Assembly: GCA_020636445.1 (NCBI GenBank)
Contig: JACJXV010000033.1
Location: 1-41,029, forward strand
DNA: 41,029 nt
Direction of reading: 5' to 3'
DNA from: Lewinellaceae bacterium
GTDB lineage: Bacteria; Bacteroidota; Bacteroidia; Chitinophagales; Saprospiraceae
This document shows positions 16,326-25,389 of the stretch, one piece after another (position 1 is the first letter of the stretch; each line of letters opens with the position of its first letter). A model generated the notes under the pieces. The model saw only the letters and a list, made by a program, of their open reading frames with translations. It did not search any database and was not told the DNA's origin. Made by a program: the position numbers and the translations under genes.

Positions 16326-19300
16326 CTACTTCGTCTGAATGGTTATTTCAACGCGTTGGTTTTTGATCCTACCTTCCGGAGTATCATTAGAAACAAGCGG
16401 TCGGCGTTTTCCGTACCCACGATATTTCACCCGATCTTCACTAACCCCCATCCGAGTCATATAAGCTGCCACGGCCCGGGCTCTTCCGGTAGACAAGCGA
16501 TCACAATATTCATCAGGGGGTAAGTTGTTCGTATGGCCGCCAAACTCCACGGTGATACTCGGGTTATCCAGCAAGAACTGTGCAACCTCATCTAATATCG
16601 GCCCGGCTGATTCCGGAAGGCTGGTACTATCCGCCTGAAAAACTAACTTCTCCATCTGGATGACCGTACCTGCAGCAATAGCGGGATCTCCCAGCCCAGG
16701 CACCAGGCGTTGCCCGATTTGGGCGCTACCAGTCACCTGGCAACCGCGTGCATCTGTGATGGTTACACCCTGCTGGCCAACAGCCAAACGGGCTGCTTGC
16801 TGTGTGTTTTCACCACTTGCCCATTGAATGGCGTAGGGTGCAGCTCCTCCCGTGATTTCTAGACCCGCTTTTCCATCCTGGCTTCCGGCAGTAGTTGCCG
16901 GGCGGGTTTGTGTAACCTGAAACGTTAATGGAGCTGGGTCTTGTAAACTGATTTGAGATTCCTTGGTCTGCCCGGTAACATCCGTTACGGTTACCTGATA
17001 GCTTCCCTGGGAAAGTCCGCTTACAGCATTACCCTTCAATGTGGGTTCTGACCAGGTAAATTTATAAGGAGCTTTACCCCCAGTGGTTACCACGTTTACC
17101 GCACCGTCTTTCTGCCCCGTGCAGCTGATTTCTTTCGCAATGCTTAAGCTTACCTCTAAGGGTAGGATATTTTCCGTAATCGCTACTTTCACCGTTGTAC
17201 TGCACCCCTGGCTATCCGTTACTGTGACCTGATGTTCACCCGGAGCAAGTCCGGTAGCCGTTGCTTCCGTGCTCCCTGTATCCCAGCGGTAGCTGAATTT
17301 CCCATCACCACCCGTAGCCGTAACTTTCGCCTGGCCGTCCGCATTGTTCGTGCTGGCCGGTGCAGTAGCCTGCGTGGTGGCTTTTAAAGCCGGAGCATCT
17401 GCTAAGGTTACCTGAGCCGTTTGCTTCGTACCCACCGCATCCGTCACCGTAACCAGGTAATTACCTGCGGCCAGACCTGAAGGCTTGGAGCCTGTAAGTC
17501 CATTGGCATTCCACTGATAGGTAAAAGGCCCCTTGCCGCCCGTAACTTCGGCCTGCAGGGCTCCTTCTTTGCCGCCCGCGCAGCGAACCTGGGCTGTCGG
17601 GGAAAGCGTTACCACCAGTGGTAGGATATTTTCCGTAATCGCCACTTTCGCCGTCGTGTTGCATCCCTGGCTATCCGTTACCGTGACTTGATGCTCACCC
17701 GGAGCCAGGCCAGTGGCGGTGGCTTCCGTACTGCCGTTATCCCAGCGGTAGCTGAATTTCCCATCACCACCCGTAGCCGTAACTTTCGCCTGGCCGTCCG
17801 CATTGTTCGTGCTGGCCGGTGCAGTAGCCTGCGTGGTGGCTTTTAAAGCCGGAGCATCTGCTAAGGTTACCTGAGCCGTTTGCTTCGTACCCACCGCATC
17901 CGTCACCGTAACCAGGTAATTACCTGCGGCCAGACCTGAAGGCTTGGAGCCTGTAAGTCCATTGGCATTCCACTGATAGGTAAAAGGCCCCTTGCCGCCC
18001 GTAACTTCGGCCTGCAGGGCTCCTTCTTTGCCGCCCGCGCAGCGAACCTGGGCTGTCGGGGTAAGAGCTACTGCCAAAGGCAGGATGTTTTCCGTAATCG
18101 CTACTTTCGCTGTTGTGCTGCATCCCTGGCTATCTGTTACCGTCACCTGATGTTCGCCCGGAGCCAGGCCGGTAGCCGTTGCTTCCGTACTACCCGTATC
18201 CCAGCGATAGCTGAATTTACCATCACCGCCAGTGGCCGTAACTTTCGCCTGACCGTCAGCATTATTGGTGCTGGCAGGCGCAGTAGCTTGTGCTGTTGCT
18301 TTTAAAGCCGGCGCATCCGCTAAGGTTGCCTGGGCTGTTTGCTTCGTACCCACCGCATCCGTCACCGTAACCAGGTAAGTACCTGCGGCCAAACCTGAAG
18401 GCTTGGAACCCGCAAGTCCACTGGCATTCCACTGATAGGTAAAAGGCCCTTTACCGCCTGTCACTTCGGCCTGCAGGGCACCTTCTTTACCACCTGCACA
18501 GCGAACCTGGGCGGTCGGGGTAAGTGTTACTGCCAAAGGCAGGATGTTTTCCGTAATCGCTACTTTCGCTGTTGTGCTGCACCCCTGATTGTCCGTTACG
18601 GTGACTTGATGCTCACCCGGAGCCAGACCGGTAACCGTTGCTTCCGTACTACCCGTATCCCAGCGATAGCTGAATTTACCATCACCGCCAGTGGCCGTAA
18701 CTTTCGCCTGACCGTCAGCATTATTGGTGCTGGCAGGCGCGGTAGCTTGTGCTGTTGCTTTCAAGGCCGGCGCATCCGCTAAGGTTGCCTGGGCTGTTTG
18801 CTTCGTACCCACCGCATCCGTCACCGTAACCAGGTAGGTACCGGCAGCTAAACCTGTGGGCTTGGAACCCGCAAGTCCACTGGCATTCCACTGATAGGTA
18901 AAAGGCCCTTTACCGCCTGTCACTTCGGCCTGAAGGGCCCCTTCTTTACCCCCTGCACAGCGAACCTGGGCGGTCGGGGTAAGCGTTACTGCCAAAGGCA
19001 GGATGTTTTCCGTAATCGCTACTTTTGCCGTTGTGCTGCATCCCTGGCTATCTGTTACCGTCACCTGATGTTCACCCGGAGCCAGGCCGGTAGCCGTTGC
19101 TTCTGTGCTACCCGTATCCCAGCGGTAGTTATATTTGCCATCACCTCCGGTGACCGTAACTTTCGCCTGGCCGTCAGCATTGTTGGTGCTGGCAGGCGCA
19201 GTAGCCTGTGCAGTAGCCTTTAGGGCAGGGACATCTGCTAAGTCAATCTGCGCTGTTTGTTTGGTGCCTGCAGCATCGGTTACGGTCACCTGATAGGAGC

Positions 19301-21284
19301 CTGCGGCTAAGCCAGACGGTGTTGAACCGGTCAACCCTGCGATATTCCATTGATAAGTAAATGGTCCTTTGCCGCCCGTAACTTCGGCCTGGAGGGCACC
19401 TTCTTTACCACCTGCACAGCGAACCTGGGCGGTCGGGGTAAGCGTTACCGCCAATGGCAGAATATTTTCCGTAATCGCTACTTTCGCCGTGGTACTGCAT
19501 CCCTGGCTATCCGTTACCGTGACCTGATGTTCACCCGGAGCCAGCCCGGTGGCAGTTGCTTCCATACTCCCTGTATCCCAACGGTAGCTATACTGGCCAT
19601 CGCCCCCCTTGGCGGTCGCTTTCGCCTGCCCATCAGCCTTGTTGGTTCCAGCAGGTGCGCTGGCAACGGCAGATACCTGTAATGGGGACGGTTCGGTTAA
19701 TGTTACGGAAGCTGAGGCTTTATTGCCAATAGCATCCGTTATGGTAATCGAATAAGTTCCTGCAGCAAGGCCAGTGGGAGCATTCCCACTTAGCGAAGGA
19801 AGACTCCACTGTTGGGTGTAGGGTGTTTTTCCACCACTAACCTGAAGGGAAAGTGCGCCCTCTTTGCCTCCCGCACACCGAACGCCCTGTTTTTCCTCCA
19901 GGGTAACCGCCAGGGCAGCAAGCCCTTCCGGAATAGTTACCTCAGCAGTTGCCCGGCATCCGGCTTTATCGGTAACGGTTACCTGGTGGGGTCCTTTCCC
20001 CAATTTAGCCGCAGCAGCGGTACTTTCACCACTATCCCAGCGATAGGTATAAGGTTCCTGGCCGCCGCTGATTTTCACCAGTGCCCGGCCGTCAGTCAAA
20101 CCTCCATACCCAGCAGGCCCCTGAACCTCCACCGACAGTTGAAGTCGGGGATCAACCAGCTTTACCTGACCTACCTGGATTGTTCCGTTGGCATCGGTTA
20201 CAGTCACCTGATAGCTGCCTTCTCCTAAATCACGGGGATTCTCGCCCTGCAGACCAGGCACCGACCATTGGTAATTATAGGGAGTCTTGCCACCACTTAC
20301 AACAACCGACAGGCGGGCGTCACGGCCATTCCCGGTGCAGGAAATAGGCTGCTCTACTTTACACAAAACTGCCATTACCTCCCCTTCCTGGACTACATAT
20401 AGTCCTTTGTCCTCCGTGCCAATCCAAATACGCCCGTCCTGATCAACAGCCATGCAGGTAGGAAACTGGCTAGTATATTCCTGTGCTGGACCGAAAATGG
20501 TTATTTCTTCCGTTTCCGGGTCATAGCGGGAAATAATTTCCGAGGCGATCCACAGGGCACCAGCCGCATCAAAAACAATATCCTCAAGTTTGCCTTCCGT
20601 TTTTCGGTCGGGGATAATAATTGGTAGCCAGCTGCCTTTGCGGTCCAGGGGGCCAACTAAGCCATCCCCTAGAAGCCAGACAGCAGTACCATTGGTGGCA
20701 ATGGCGCGGATGTCAAAGGACTTCTCCAATAATTCCCACCGGTCATCATTGCCCGTAAGTACGCCCGACTGGGTTCCTACCCACAACTTCCCGTAAACAT
20801 CAGCCGTGATGGTATTGATATAGTCAGATTTAAGCTTGGAATTATTGGTAGAAACCTGACGAACGAGTTTTAAGGTGGGCTCCAGTTTGAGTTGAAACAA
20901 CCCTGTTTTCGTAGTTCCTAACCACAAATCTTTGCGCTTAGTATCATAGAAAGCAGTACTAATGATGTTCCCATCCCGCAAGACATCACCAATTGCCTTT
21001 TTAAGGTCATCCATGGACCAGGTAATATTGGCATTGCCTCCGGGATAACTCAACAGAGAGACCTCCCCCCCAGCTAAAGGCATAGGCGTTGCCGCCGAAT
21101 TGCCCAACACCCGGTAAACGCCCTTGCGATTAGCTACCCAAATTTCATTGTTATCTCCAACAAAAATATTTGCTACGGGACTCGACCAATCAACGCCACT
21201 ATTGCGTACTACCCGCAGATTCTTTTGTGCAGTAAGTGAGAACACGCCGCCCAAAACCATCAAAAAAGTCAAAATCTTGCTCAT
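16326..21284 (-). CDS. Giant secreted propeller-SprB repeat-OmpA protein
   Basis: A 1652-residue envelope protein. Seen: signal peptide MSKILTFLMVLGGVFSLTAQ; residues ~20-310 a two-component-regulator-type propeller (motifs such as LWLGTTKTGLFQL, LWVGTQSGV, IWIGTEDKGLYVV). Residues ~313-1520 hold 16 SprB-like repeats in eight alternating pairs, type A with TYQWN...VTVTDAVG and type B with YRWDTGS...VTVTDSQGC. Residues ~1540-1652 form an OmpA C-terminal domain (GHTNN...LSTGRARAV...GYGKRRP) for peptidoglycan attachment; the usual GHTD aspartate is N. SprB repeats are known from gliding adhesins; the OmpA tail suggests a periplasm-tethered product. The start at 21284 is chosen over 21392 because the signal peptide begins there and a promoter box lies in the extension. 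It diverges from the caspase gene. Confidence 0.9.
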   Translation of the reverse strand: MSKILTFLMVLGGVFSLTAQKNLRVVRNSGVDWSSPVANIFVGDNNEIWVANRKGVYRVLGNSAATPMPLAGGEVSLLSYPGGNANITWSMDDLKKAIGDVLRDGNIISTAFYDTKRKDLWLGTTKTGLFQLKLEPTLKLVRQVSTNNSKLKSDYINTITADVYGKLWVGTQSGVLTGNDDRWELLEKSFDIRAIATNGTAVWLLGDGLVGPLDRKGSWLPIIIPDRKTEGKLEDIVFDAAGALWIASEIISRYDPETEEITIFGPAQEYTSQFPTCMAVDQDGRIWIGTEDKGLYVVQEGEVMAVLCKVEQPISCTGNGRDARLSVVVSGGKTPYNYQWSVPGLQGENPRDLGEGSYQVTVTDANGTIQVGQVKLVDPRLQLSVEVQGPAGYGGLTDGRALVKISGGQEPYTYRWDSGESTAAAAKLGKGPHQVTVTDKAGCRATAEVTIPEGLAALAVTLEEKQGVRCAGGKEGALSLQVSGGKTPYTQQWSLPSLSGNAPTGLAAGTYSITITDAIGNKASASVTLTEPSPLQVSAVASAPAGTNKADGQAKATAKGGDGQYSYRWDTGSMEATATGLAPGEHQVTVTDSQGCSTTAKVAITENILPLAVTLTPTAQVRCAGGKEGALQAEVTGGKGPFTYQWNIAGLTGSTPSGLAAGSYQVTVTDAAGTKQTAQIDLADVPALKATAQATAPASTNNADGQAKVTVTGGDGKYNYRWDTGSTEATATGLAPGEHQVTVTDSQGCSTTAKVAITENILPLAVTLTPTAQVRCAGGKEGALQAEVTGGKGPFTYQWNASGLAGSKPTGLAAGTYLVTVTDAVGTKQTAQATLADAPALKATAQATAPASTNNADGQAKVTATGGDGKFSYRWDTGSTEATVTGLAPGEHQVTVTDNQGCSTTAKVAITENILPLAVTLTPTAQVRCAGGKEGALQAEVTGGKGPFTYQWNASGLAGSKPSGLAAGTYLVTVTDAVGTKQTAQATLADAPALKATAQATAPASTNNADGQAKVTATGGDGKFSYRWDTGSTEATATGLAPGEHQVTVTDSQGCSTTAKVAITENILPLAVALTPTAQVRCAGGKEGALQAEVTGGKGPFTYQWNANGLTGSKPSGLAAGNYLVTVTDAVGTKQTAQVTLADAPALKATTQATAPASTNNADGQAKVTATGGDGKFSYRWDNGSTEATATGLAPGEHQVTVTDSQGCNTTAKVAITENILPLVVTLSPTAQVRCAGGKEGALQAEVTGGKGPFTYQWNANGLTGSKPSGLAAGNYLVTVTDAVGTKQTAQVTLADAPALKATTQATAPASTNNADGQAKVTATGGDGKFSYRWDTGSTEATATGLAPGEHQVTVTDSQGCSTTVKVAITENILPLEVSLSIAKEISCTGQKDGAVNVVTTGGKAPYKFTWSEPTLKGNAVSGLSQGSYQVTVTDVTGQTKESQISLQDPAPLTFQVTQTRPATTAGSQDGKAGLEITGGAAPYAIQWASGENTQQAARLAVGQQGVTITDARGCQVTGSAQIGQRLVPGLGDPAIAAGTVIQMEKLVFQADSTSLPESAGPILDEVAQFLLDNPSITVEFGGHTNNLPPDEYCDRLSTGRARAVAAYMTRMGVSEDRVKYRGYGKRRPLVSNDTPEGRIKNQRVEITIQTK
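17161..19914. repeat. Six tandem 459-bp repeats inside the SprB gene
   Basis: The landmark GG(T/C)AGGATATTTTCCG or a close variant recurs at 17161, 17620, 18079, 18538, 18997 and 19456, always exactly 459 bases apart (153 codons, one A+B SprB pair). The block 17279-17602 appears identical to 17738-18061 (324 bases). The third and fourth copies are nearly identical to each other. The flanking pairs of SprB repeats are diverged in sequence but keep the fold. The array is coding, not CRISPR. Confidence 0.93.
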
Positions 21285-21307
21285 ATATGCCTTCCAATAA
21301 ATTTGTG

Positions 21308-21315
21308 CAAAGGTA
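21308..21315 (-). promoter_or_regulatory. Promoter -7 box TACCTTTG (minus strand)
   Basis: An exact TAnnTTTG match read on the minus strand, 23 bases upstream of the ATG at 21284 of the SprB-OmpA gene. It fixes the start of that gene by excluding the longer reading frame. A -33 element is not obvious. Confidence 0.45.
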
Positions 21316-21621
21316 GAACTTCCAATAGGAATCTCAGTGAAATAGAACGAGAGGGATCCGGTTTTCGGTATATCCCTACCACTTAAGTCCAAATGATTTC
21401 CGTTCCTTCACCGCTCAAAATGCCTTCTGGTTAGTTATTTGGACGGGAGAATAAAGCAAAAGGTTCGCCATTTGGGTAAAAAGCGTCAATTGTATCGCAA
21501 TAATACTACCTGGTATCGGCGGGACTGGCCAATACGCTGTTTTTCCCTTATCTTTAGTTATTGTCCCGGACATCTCCTAGTGAATAAAGGCGTTGATTTA
21601 TTGGCCAAAACTATCTATAAA
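21316..21621. promoter_or_regulatory. Divergent regulatory gap between SprB-OmpA and WD40-caspase genes
   Basis: The plus-strand reading frame is open from 21439, but that part encodes a basic, composition-poor stretch and I treat it as untranslated. A TATCTTTAG segment at 21549-21557 resembles the -7 box and lies 64 bases before the ATG at 21622. The two genes probably share this regulatory region. No clear palindrome is seen. Confidence 0.4.
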
Positions 21622-24600
21622 ATGAAATTCCTGCGTTTCACCTTGTTCCTGATCCTGCCATTCGGATGCCTGGCTCAGTCTTCTGACCAGCCTCAGCTGG
21701 TTATGCCCCTTATTCACACGGGGCAGATTCTGGATATGGTTTTTTCCGGTCAGGATCAGTTTGTAGCCAGCGCAACAGCTAGTGAAATAAAACTTTGGGA
21801 AACGGCCAGTGGCAGGCTTATCCGGACGATCAAATACGAGTTCCCCAATCACTATGCCGTGCTGGGTTTATCGCAAAATGGAGAGCAATTGCTCACTGCC
21901 GATCACCGGGGATATTTGCATGATGGGGATATTGAAAGTAAACCCACGGAAATCTGGGTATGGGATACCAAAACCGGAAAAAAGATTAAAAAAATCTACG
22001 AATATCCCTCTCCATCCAACTTGCGTACGCTAGCTTTTTCCAACGACAGCCAACTCGCTCTGGGTATTGAGGAAAACTGGAGTAATCAGGGGGCTTCCCA
22101 TCAAACCAGGGTCTGGAAAATCAGTTCTGGCACTTTGCTGGGTACATTCCCCGGCAAGGGGTATTTTACGCCGGATGGAAAACAGGCCATTTTACACCAA
22201 CCACAAGCTATTGCCCGGGTTACGTTATCAAGTTTGAAAACAGACACCTTAGCCACCGGCGATTTTAAGATAGTCCAACCCGTTGTTCAGCAAATTAAAG
22301 TGCCAGGGCCTCCTGATACCAATGATTCTTACGCGGGTGCTCCTGTGGAGAAAAAAGTCCCGGCCATCATAGCGTTAACCACCCAAAATCATATCCTTAC
22401 TTTAGAGCCTCGGAATGGTCAAATCATAGAGGATGTTACTATCACCATTCCCCCTTCCGAAGAGAATCGTGATAGTTGGTTTTCCATCTCGGCGAATGGC
22501 AGCAAGGTTTGCCTGCTTAGCCGCCATGGTGAAGACTTTTCTAGTAATAACGAATTTCAATTTCGGCTATGGGATACTCAAACCGGGGCATTGCTTAGTG
22601 ACCAGAAAACGCCTGATATTCGGGAATCGTTTGGATATCTTTCAACCACCCTGGCTTATTTCGTCACCCTTCCCTTTGCTGACGTTGGAGATGCCAGCGG
22701 CGGAATGCGGGCCTATGATCCTTCCCGGGGCAGTTTTTCTCATGAATTTGGCTTAACCAGTCTTGAAGGCCTGGCTAATATGCTGCTAACCTCTGGTAAA
22801 GTTTACAATGGCGGTAAAATGATATCCCTAACGGGGTTTCGGGAATCCATGACCTATTTTCCGGAAACGAATAAAACCCTGCCTTGGACTATTACCCTCT
22901 CGCCTGATGCTGAATCTTACCTCCAACAGGACTATGAAGGGGCAGATACGCTATCGCTGGTTTCCGCGAAATCAGGCCAAATCATGTGGAAATTTCATTC
23001 CCATGGAGATATCTTTACCATAGGTTTCGCCCCGAATGGTCAACAAATTCTGGCCGTTACCGCGGAAAAGATTTTTTTGCTGGACCTGAAAGGTAATCCC
23101 ACGGCTGAATTACCCCTGGCTCCCAATAGTCCTGGCACCTACTCGTTCTCGGTAAGTGGCACTAAACTATACGGGCTCGGATGGAACCAAGGCACGCAGA
23201 CTAACGACAGCATTGTCAACACTTTCGACCTGCAGCAAGGCAACTGGAACCCAGCCAATAACCCAAGAAACCCTGATCCATACCTGGGAGCTGTCGATCC
23301 CAACTGGGAAATTAAATTAAATGACTTATTATCCTTTTCCTTGATTGATAAACGCCAAGGTAATCGCACTGTAGCTACGGTGCTTGTCGCTGATGAAAAC
23401 ACCTGGATTGTTTCCACCCCTTCAGGCTTATTCGATGCCTCGCCCAGTGCTATGCGGCTCCTACATTATAGCGCCGGCCTGGAAATCATCGAACTGGATC
23501 AGCTCAAAGATCGCTACTGGGACCCCGGTTTGCTGCAAAAGATATTTGGCTACAATAAGCAACCCATTCGCGAAGTACGCGATTTTTCCAGTGTACCCCT
23601 CTACCCTGTCCTGGAGGCTACCATTGCCGGAAATCAGTGCCAGGCGGCCATTGAGCTATCCCCGCGTAACGGCGGTATTGGTCGCCTGAATGTGTTTATC
23701 AATGGCCGGGAAGTTGCTGTAGATGCCAACCCTGACCGCCAGCAATCGTTTATCCTTGACCTAAAACCTTACGAGCAATTTTTCTTACCCCAAAAAGTCA
23801 ACACCCTTGAACTAAGAGTGTATAACGAAACAGGGTGGCTCAAAAGCCGGGCCATCACCCGTTCTTTTAATCCCCCCATTACAGCTACGATTGCTGATCC
23901 CAACGCGCCCCCCAGTCTATACGGCATCATAGTGGGTACCTCCAATTACAGCAGCCCCGACCTGCATTTGAATTATGCCGATCACGATGCTTCCGTAATG
24001 GCCGAAGCCCTCCAGGCGGTCGGTCAAAAACTTTTCGGCAGCCGGGTATATTTTACACTGCTGAATACCGACCCGAATGACCCCAAGCGCAAGGATGTTT
24101 CCAGCCGCGAAAACATAAAAAAAGCATTTGCTGAAATTGCTCAGCCAGGTAAAGCAAAGGCCCAGGACATTTTGGTTGTTTATTTTTCCGGCCATGGCGT
24201 TAATTATGGTAATGCCGATCAGAGTCAGTTTTACTACCTCACCCGGGAAATAACCAGTCAAAGCCTGGAAAACCCGGAAATCCGGGAAACAGCAGCTATT
24301 TCTTCGGCCGAGCTGACCGAATGGATCAAGCCAATTCCTGCCTTGAAACAGGTACTAATAATGGACGCATGCAATTCCGGCAAAATTGTCGAGGATCTTA
24401 ATAGCAGCGCCAAGGAATTAAGTTCGTCCCAGGTGAGGGCTTTTGACCGCATGAAAGACCGGACAGGGATGTACATACTCACCGGGTCGGCAGCAGATAA
24501 AGCCAGCTACGAAGCTACTCGCTTTGGGCAAAGTCTGCTTACCTACAGTTTGTTGCAAGGTATGAGTGGGCCAGGGCTGACCGGTAAGCTGGTGGATGTT

Positions 24601-25083
24601 ATGGCCTTGTTTCAATACTCCCGCAACAAAGTTCCCGAATTAGCCCGCAGCATCCGCGGTATCCAAACCCCCATGATGGCCTTCCCCCTGGGAGGTGCCA
24701 GCATTGATATTGGCGCGGTTGATGAGACCGTAAAAATTCCCCTCTCGCTGGAGAAACCGGTTTTTATCCGGAATAATTTCCAGGAAGAAACAAGTTTCAA
24801 CGATGTGGTTAATCTAACGGGGGCTATCGAGGAATACCTCCAGGAAATCACGGTCAAAGGAGCCCAAGCGCCACTCGTTTATTGGGATATCCGGGAGTTT
24901 AAAGAGGGATACTCGTTGAAGGGGCGGTACACCCTGGAGGGGGATCAAGTACTGGTGAGAGCCCGGCTATTCCAGGGAGACCAGGCCATTGGGGGACAGA
25001 TTGAAGCTGCCGGAAGCAAAACCAATTTGCACACGCTTGTAGAAGATCTGCTGGACAAAGCCGTTGGCGCCATTCAGCAATAG
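21622..25083 (+). CDS. WD40-repeat caspase-like peptidase, exported
   Basis: A 1153-residue secreted protein. Seen: a signal peptide (MKFLRFTLFLILPFGCLAQ), then residues ~30-660 with WD40/quinoprotein-like repeats (EIKLWETASG, EIWVWDTKTGK, QFRLWDTQTGA, KIFLLDLKG). A beta-sandwich of about 100 residues follows. The caspase-like (peptidase C14) domain spans about 765-1000, with catalytic His858 in YFSGHG and Cys917 in IMDACNSGK, so both dyad residues are present. A beta-rich C-terminal domain of about 130 residues follows. The start is placed at 21622, where the signal peptide begins, rather than at the upstream ATG at 21439. Its location outside the cytoplasm is predicted; target unknown. It is divergent from the SprB-OmpA gene. 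Confidence 0.88.
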   Translation: MKFLRFTLFLILPFGCLAQSSDQPQLVMPLIHTGQILDMVFSGQDQFVASATASEIKLWETASGRLIRTIKYEFPNHYAVLGLSQNGEQLLTADHRGYLHDGDIESKPTEIWVWDTKTGKKIKKIYEYPSPSNLRTLAFSNDSQLALGIEENWSNQGASHQTRVWKISSGTLLGTFPGKGYFTPDGKQAILHQPQAIARVTLSSLKTDTLATGDFKIVQPVVQQIKVPGPPDTNDSYAGAPVEKKVPAIIALTTQNHILTLEPRNGQIIEDVTITIPPSEENRDSWFSISANGSKVCLLSRHGEDFSSNNEFQFRLWDTQTGALLSDQKTPDIRESFGYLSTTLAYFVTLPFADVGDASGGMRAYDPSRGSFSHEFGLTSLEGLANMLLTSGKVYNGGKMISLTGFRESMTYFPETNKTLPWTITLSPDAESYLQQDYEGADTLSLVSAKSGQIMWKFHSHGDIFTIGFAPNGQQILAVTAEKIFLLDLKGNPTAELPLAPNSPGTYSFSVSGTKLYGLGWNQGTQTNDSIVNTFDLQQGNWNPANNPRNPDPYLGAVDPNWEIKLNDLLSFSLIDKRQGNRTVATVLVADENTWIVSTPSGLFDASPSAMRLLHYSAGLEIIELDQLKDRYWDPGLLQKIFGYNKQPIREVRDFSSVPLYPVLEATIAGNQCQAAIELSPRNGGIGRLNVFINGREVAVDANPDRQQSFILDLKPYEQFFLPQKVNTLELRVYNETGWLKSRAITRSFNPPITATIADPNAPPSLYGIIVGTSNYSSPDLHLNYADHDASVMAEALQAVGQKLFGSRVYFTLLNTDPNDPKRKDVSSRENIKKAFAEIAQPGKAKAQDILVVYFSGHGVNYGNADQSQFYYLTREITSQSLENPEIRETAAISSAELTEWIKPIPALKQVLIMDACNSGKIVEDLNSSAKELSSSQVRAFDRMKDRTGMYILTGSAADKASYEATRFGQSLLTYSLLQGMSGPGLTGKLVDVMALFQYSRNKVPELARSIRGIQTPMMAFPLGGASIDIGAVDETVKIPLSLEKPVFIRNNFQEETSFNDVVNLTGAIEEYLQEITVKGAQAPLVYWDIREFKEGYSLKGRYTLEGDQVLVRARLFQGDQAIGGQIEAAGSKTNLHTLVEDLLDKAVGAIQQ

Positions 25084-25249
25084 TAGAAAAATTAGTGGAA
25101 GGCTTACGTGGCTTAGATTACAAGAAATTATGTGCCACGTTGCAAAAAGTTGTTGCTACATAGTACGTCCTCAATGCATAACAAATGCTAAGACGCGTGA
25201 TTTGTTATTTTGTTCTTCCAAGGTAAACTTAACAAGTTGAGTGTAATGC
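25084..25249. other. Gene-free stretch after the WD40-caspase gene
   Basis: No open frame with coding character and no intrinsic terminator with a T-tract is visible. It is followed by the inverted-repeat element. Confidence 0.4.
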
Positions 25250-25389
25250 TATACCCATCGCGAAGTGGTTTGGGAAAAGTATAGCGCCGCCTGAACTGCG
25301 GTGAAGCTTTGCTGCAAGGCAGCCTTGGCAACACAACGTTGAGCAAAGAAGCAAGCCAGAACTTCGCAAATCACTTCGTGAGGGGTATA
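25250..25389. repeat. 140-bp element with 22-bp imperfect inverted ends
   Basis: The left end TATACCCATCGCGAAGTG plus GTTT (25250-25271) matches the reverse complement of the right end AAATCACTTCGTG plus AGGGGTATA (25368-25389), with three mismatches in 22. The interior is non-coding and has smaller repeats around GAAGC and GCAAG. The right end abuts the stop codon of the next gene (minus strand). It could be a MITE-like relic or a long hairpin terminator between convergent genes. I see no flanking target duplication. Confidence 0.55.

Noticed and set aside
17161..19914. CRISPR-like regular repeats
   Set aside because: The period is 459 bases, the repeats are in frame and encode SprB domains, and there are no short spacers.
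21285..21392. 36-codon N-terminal extension of the SprB-OmpA gene
   Set aside because: It overlaps an exact TAnnTTTG promoter box, and the signal peptide begins at the internal Met at 21284.
21439..21621. 61-codon N-terminal extension of the WD40-caspase gene
   Set aside because: The extension is basic and lacks domain character. A signal peptide starts at 21622 and a promoter-like box lies within the extension.
25250..25389. Complete insertion sequence
   Set aside because: The inverted ends enclose only about 100 bases with no transposase frame, and no target-site duplication is visible.
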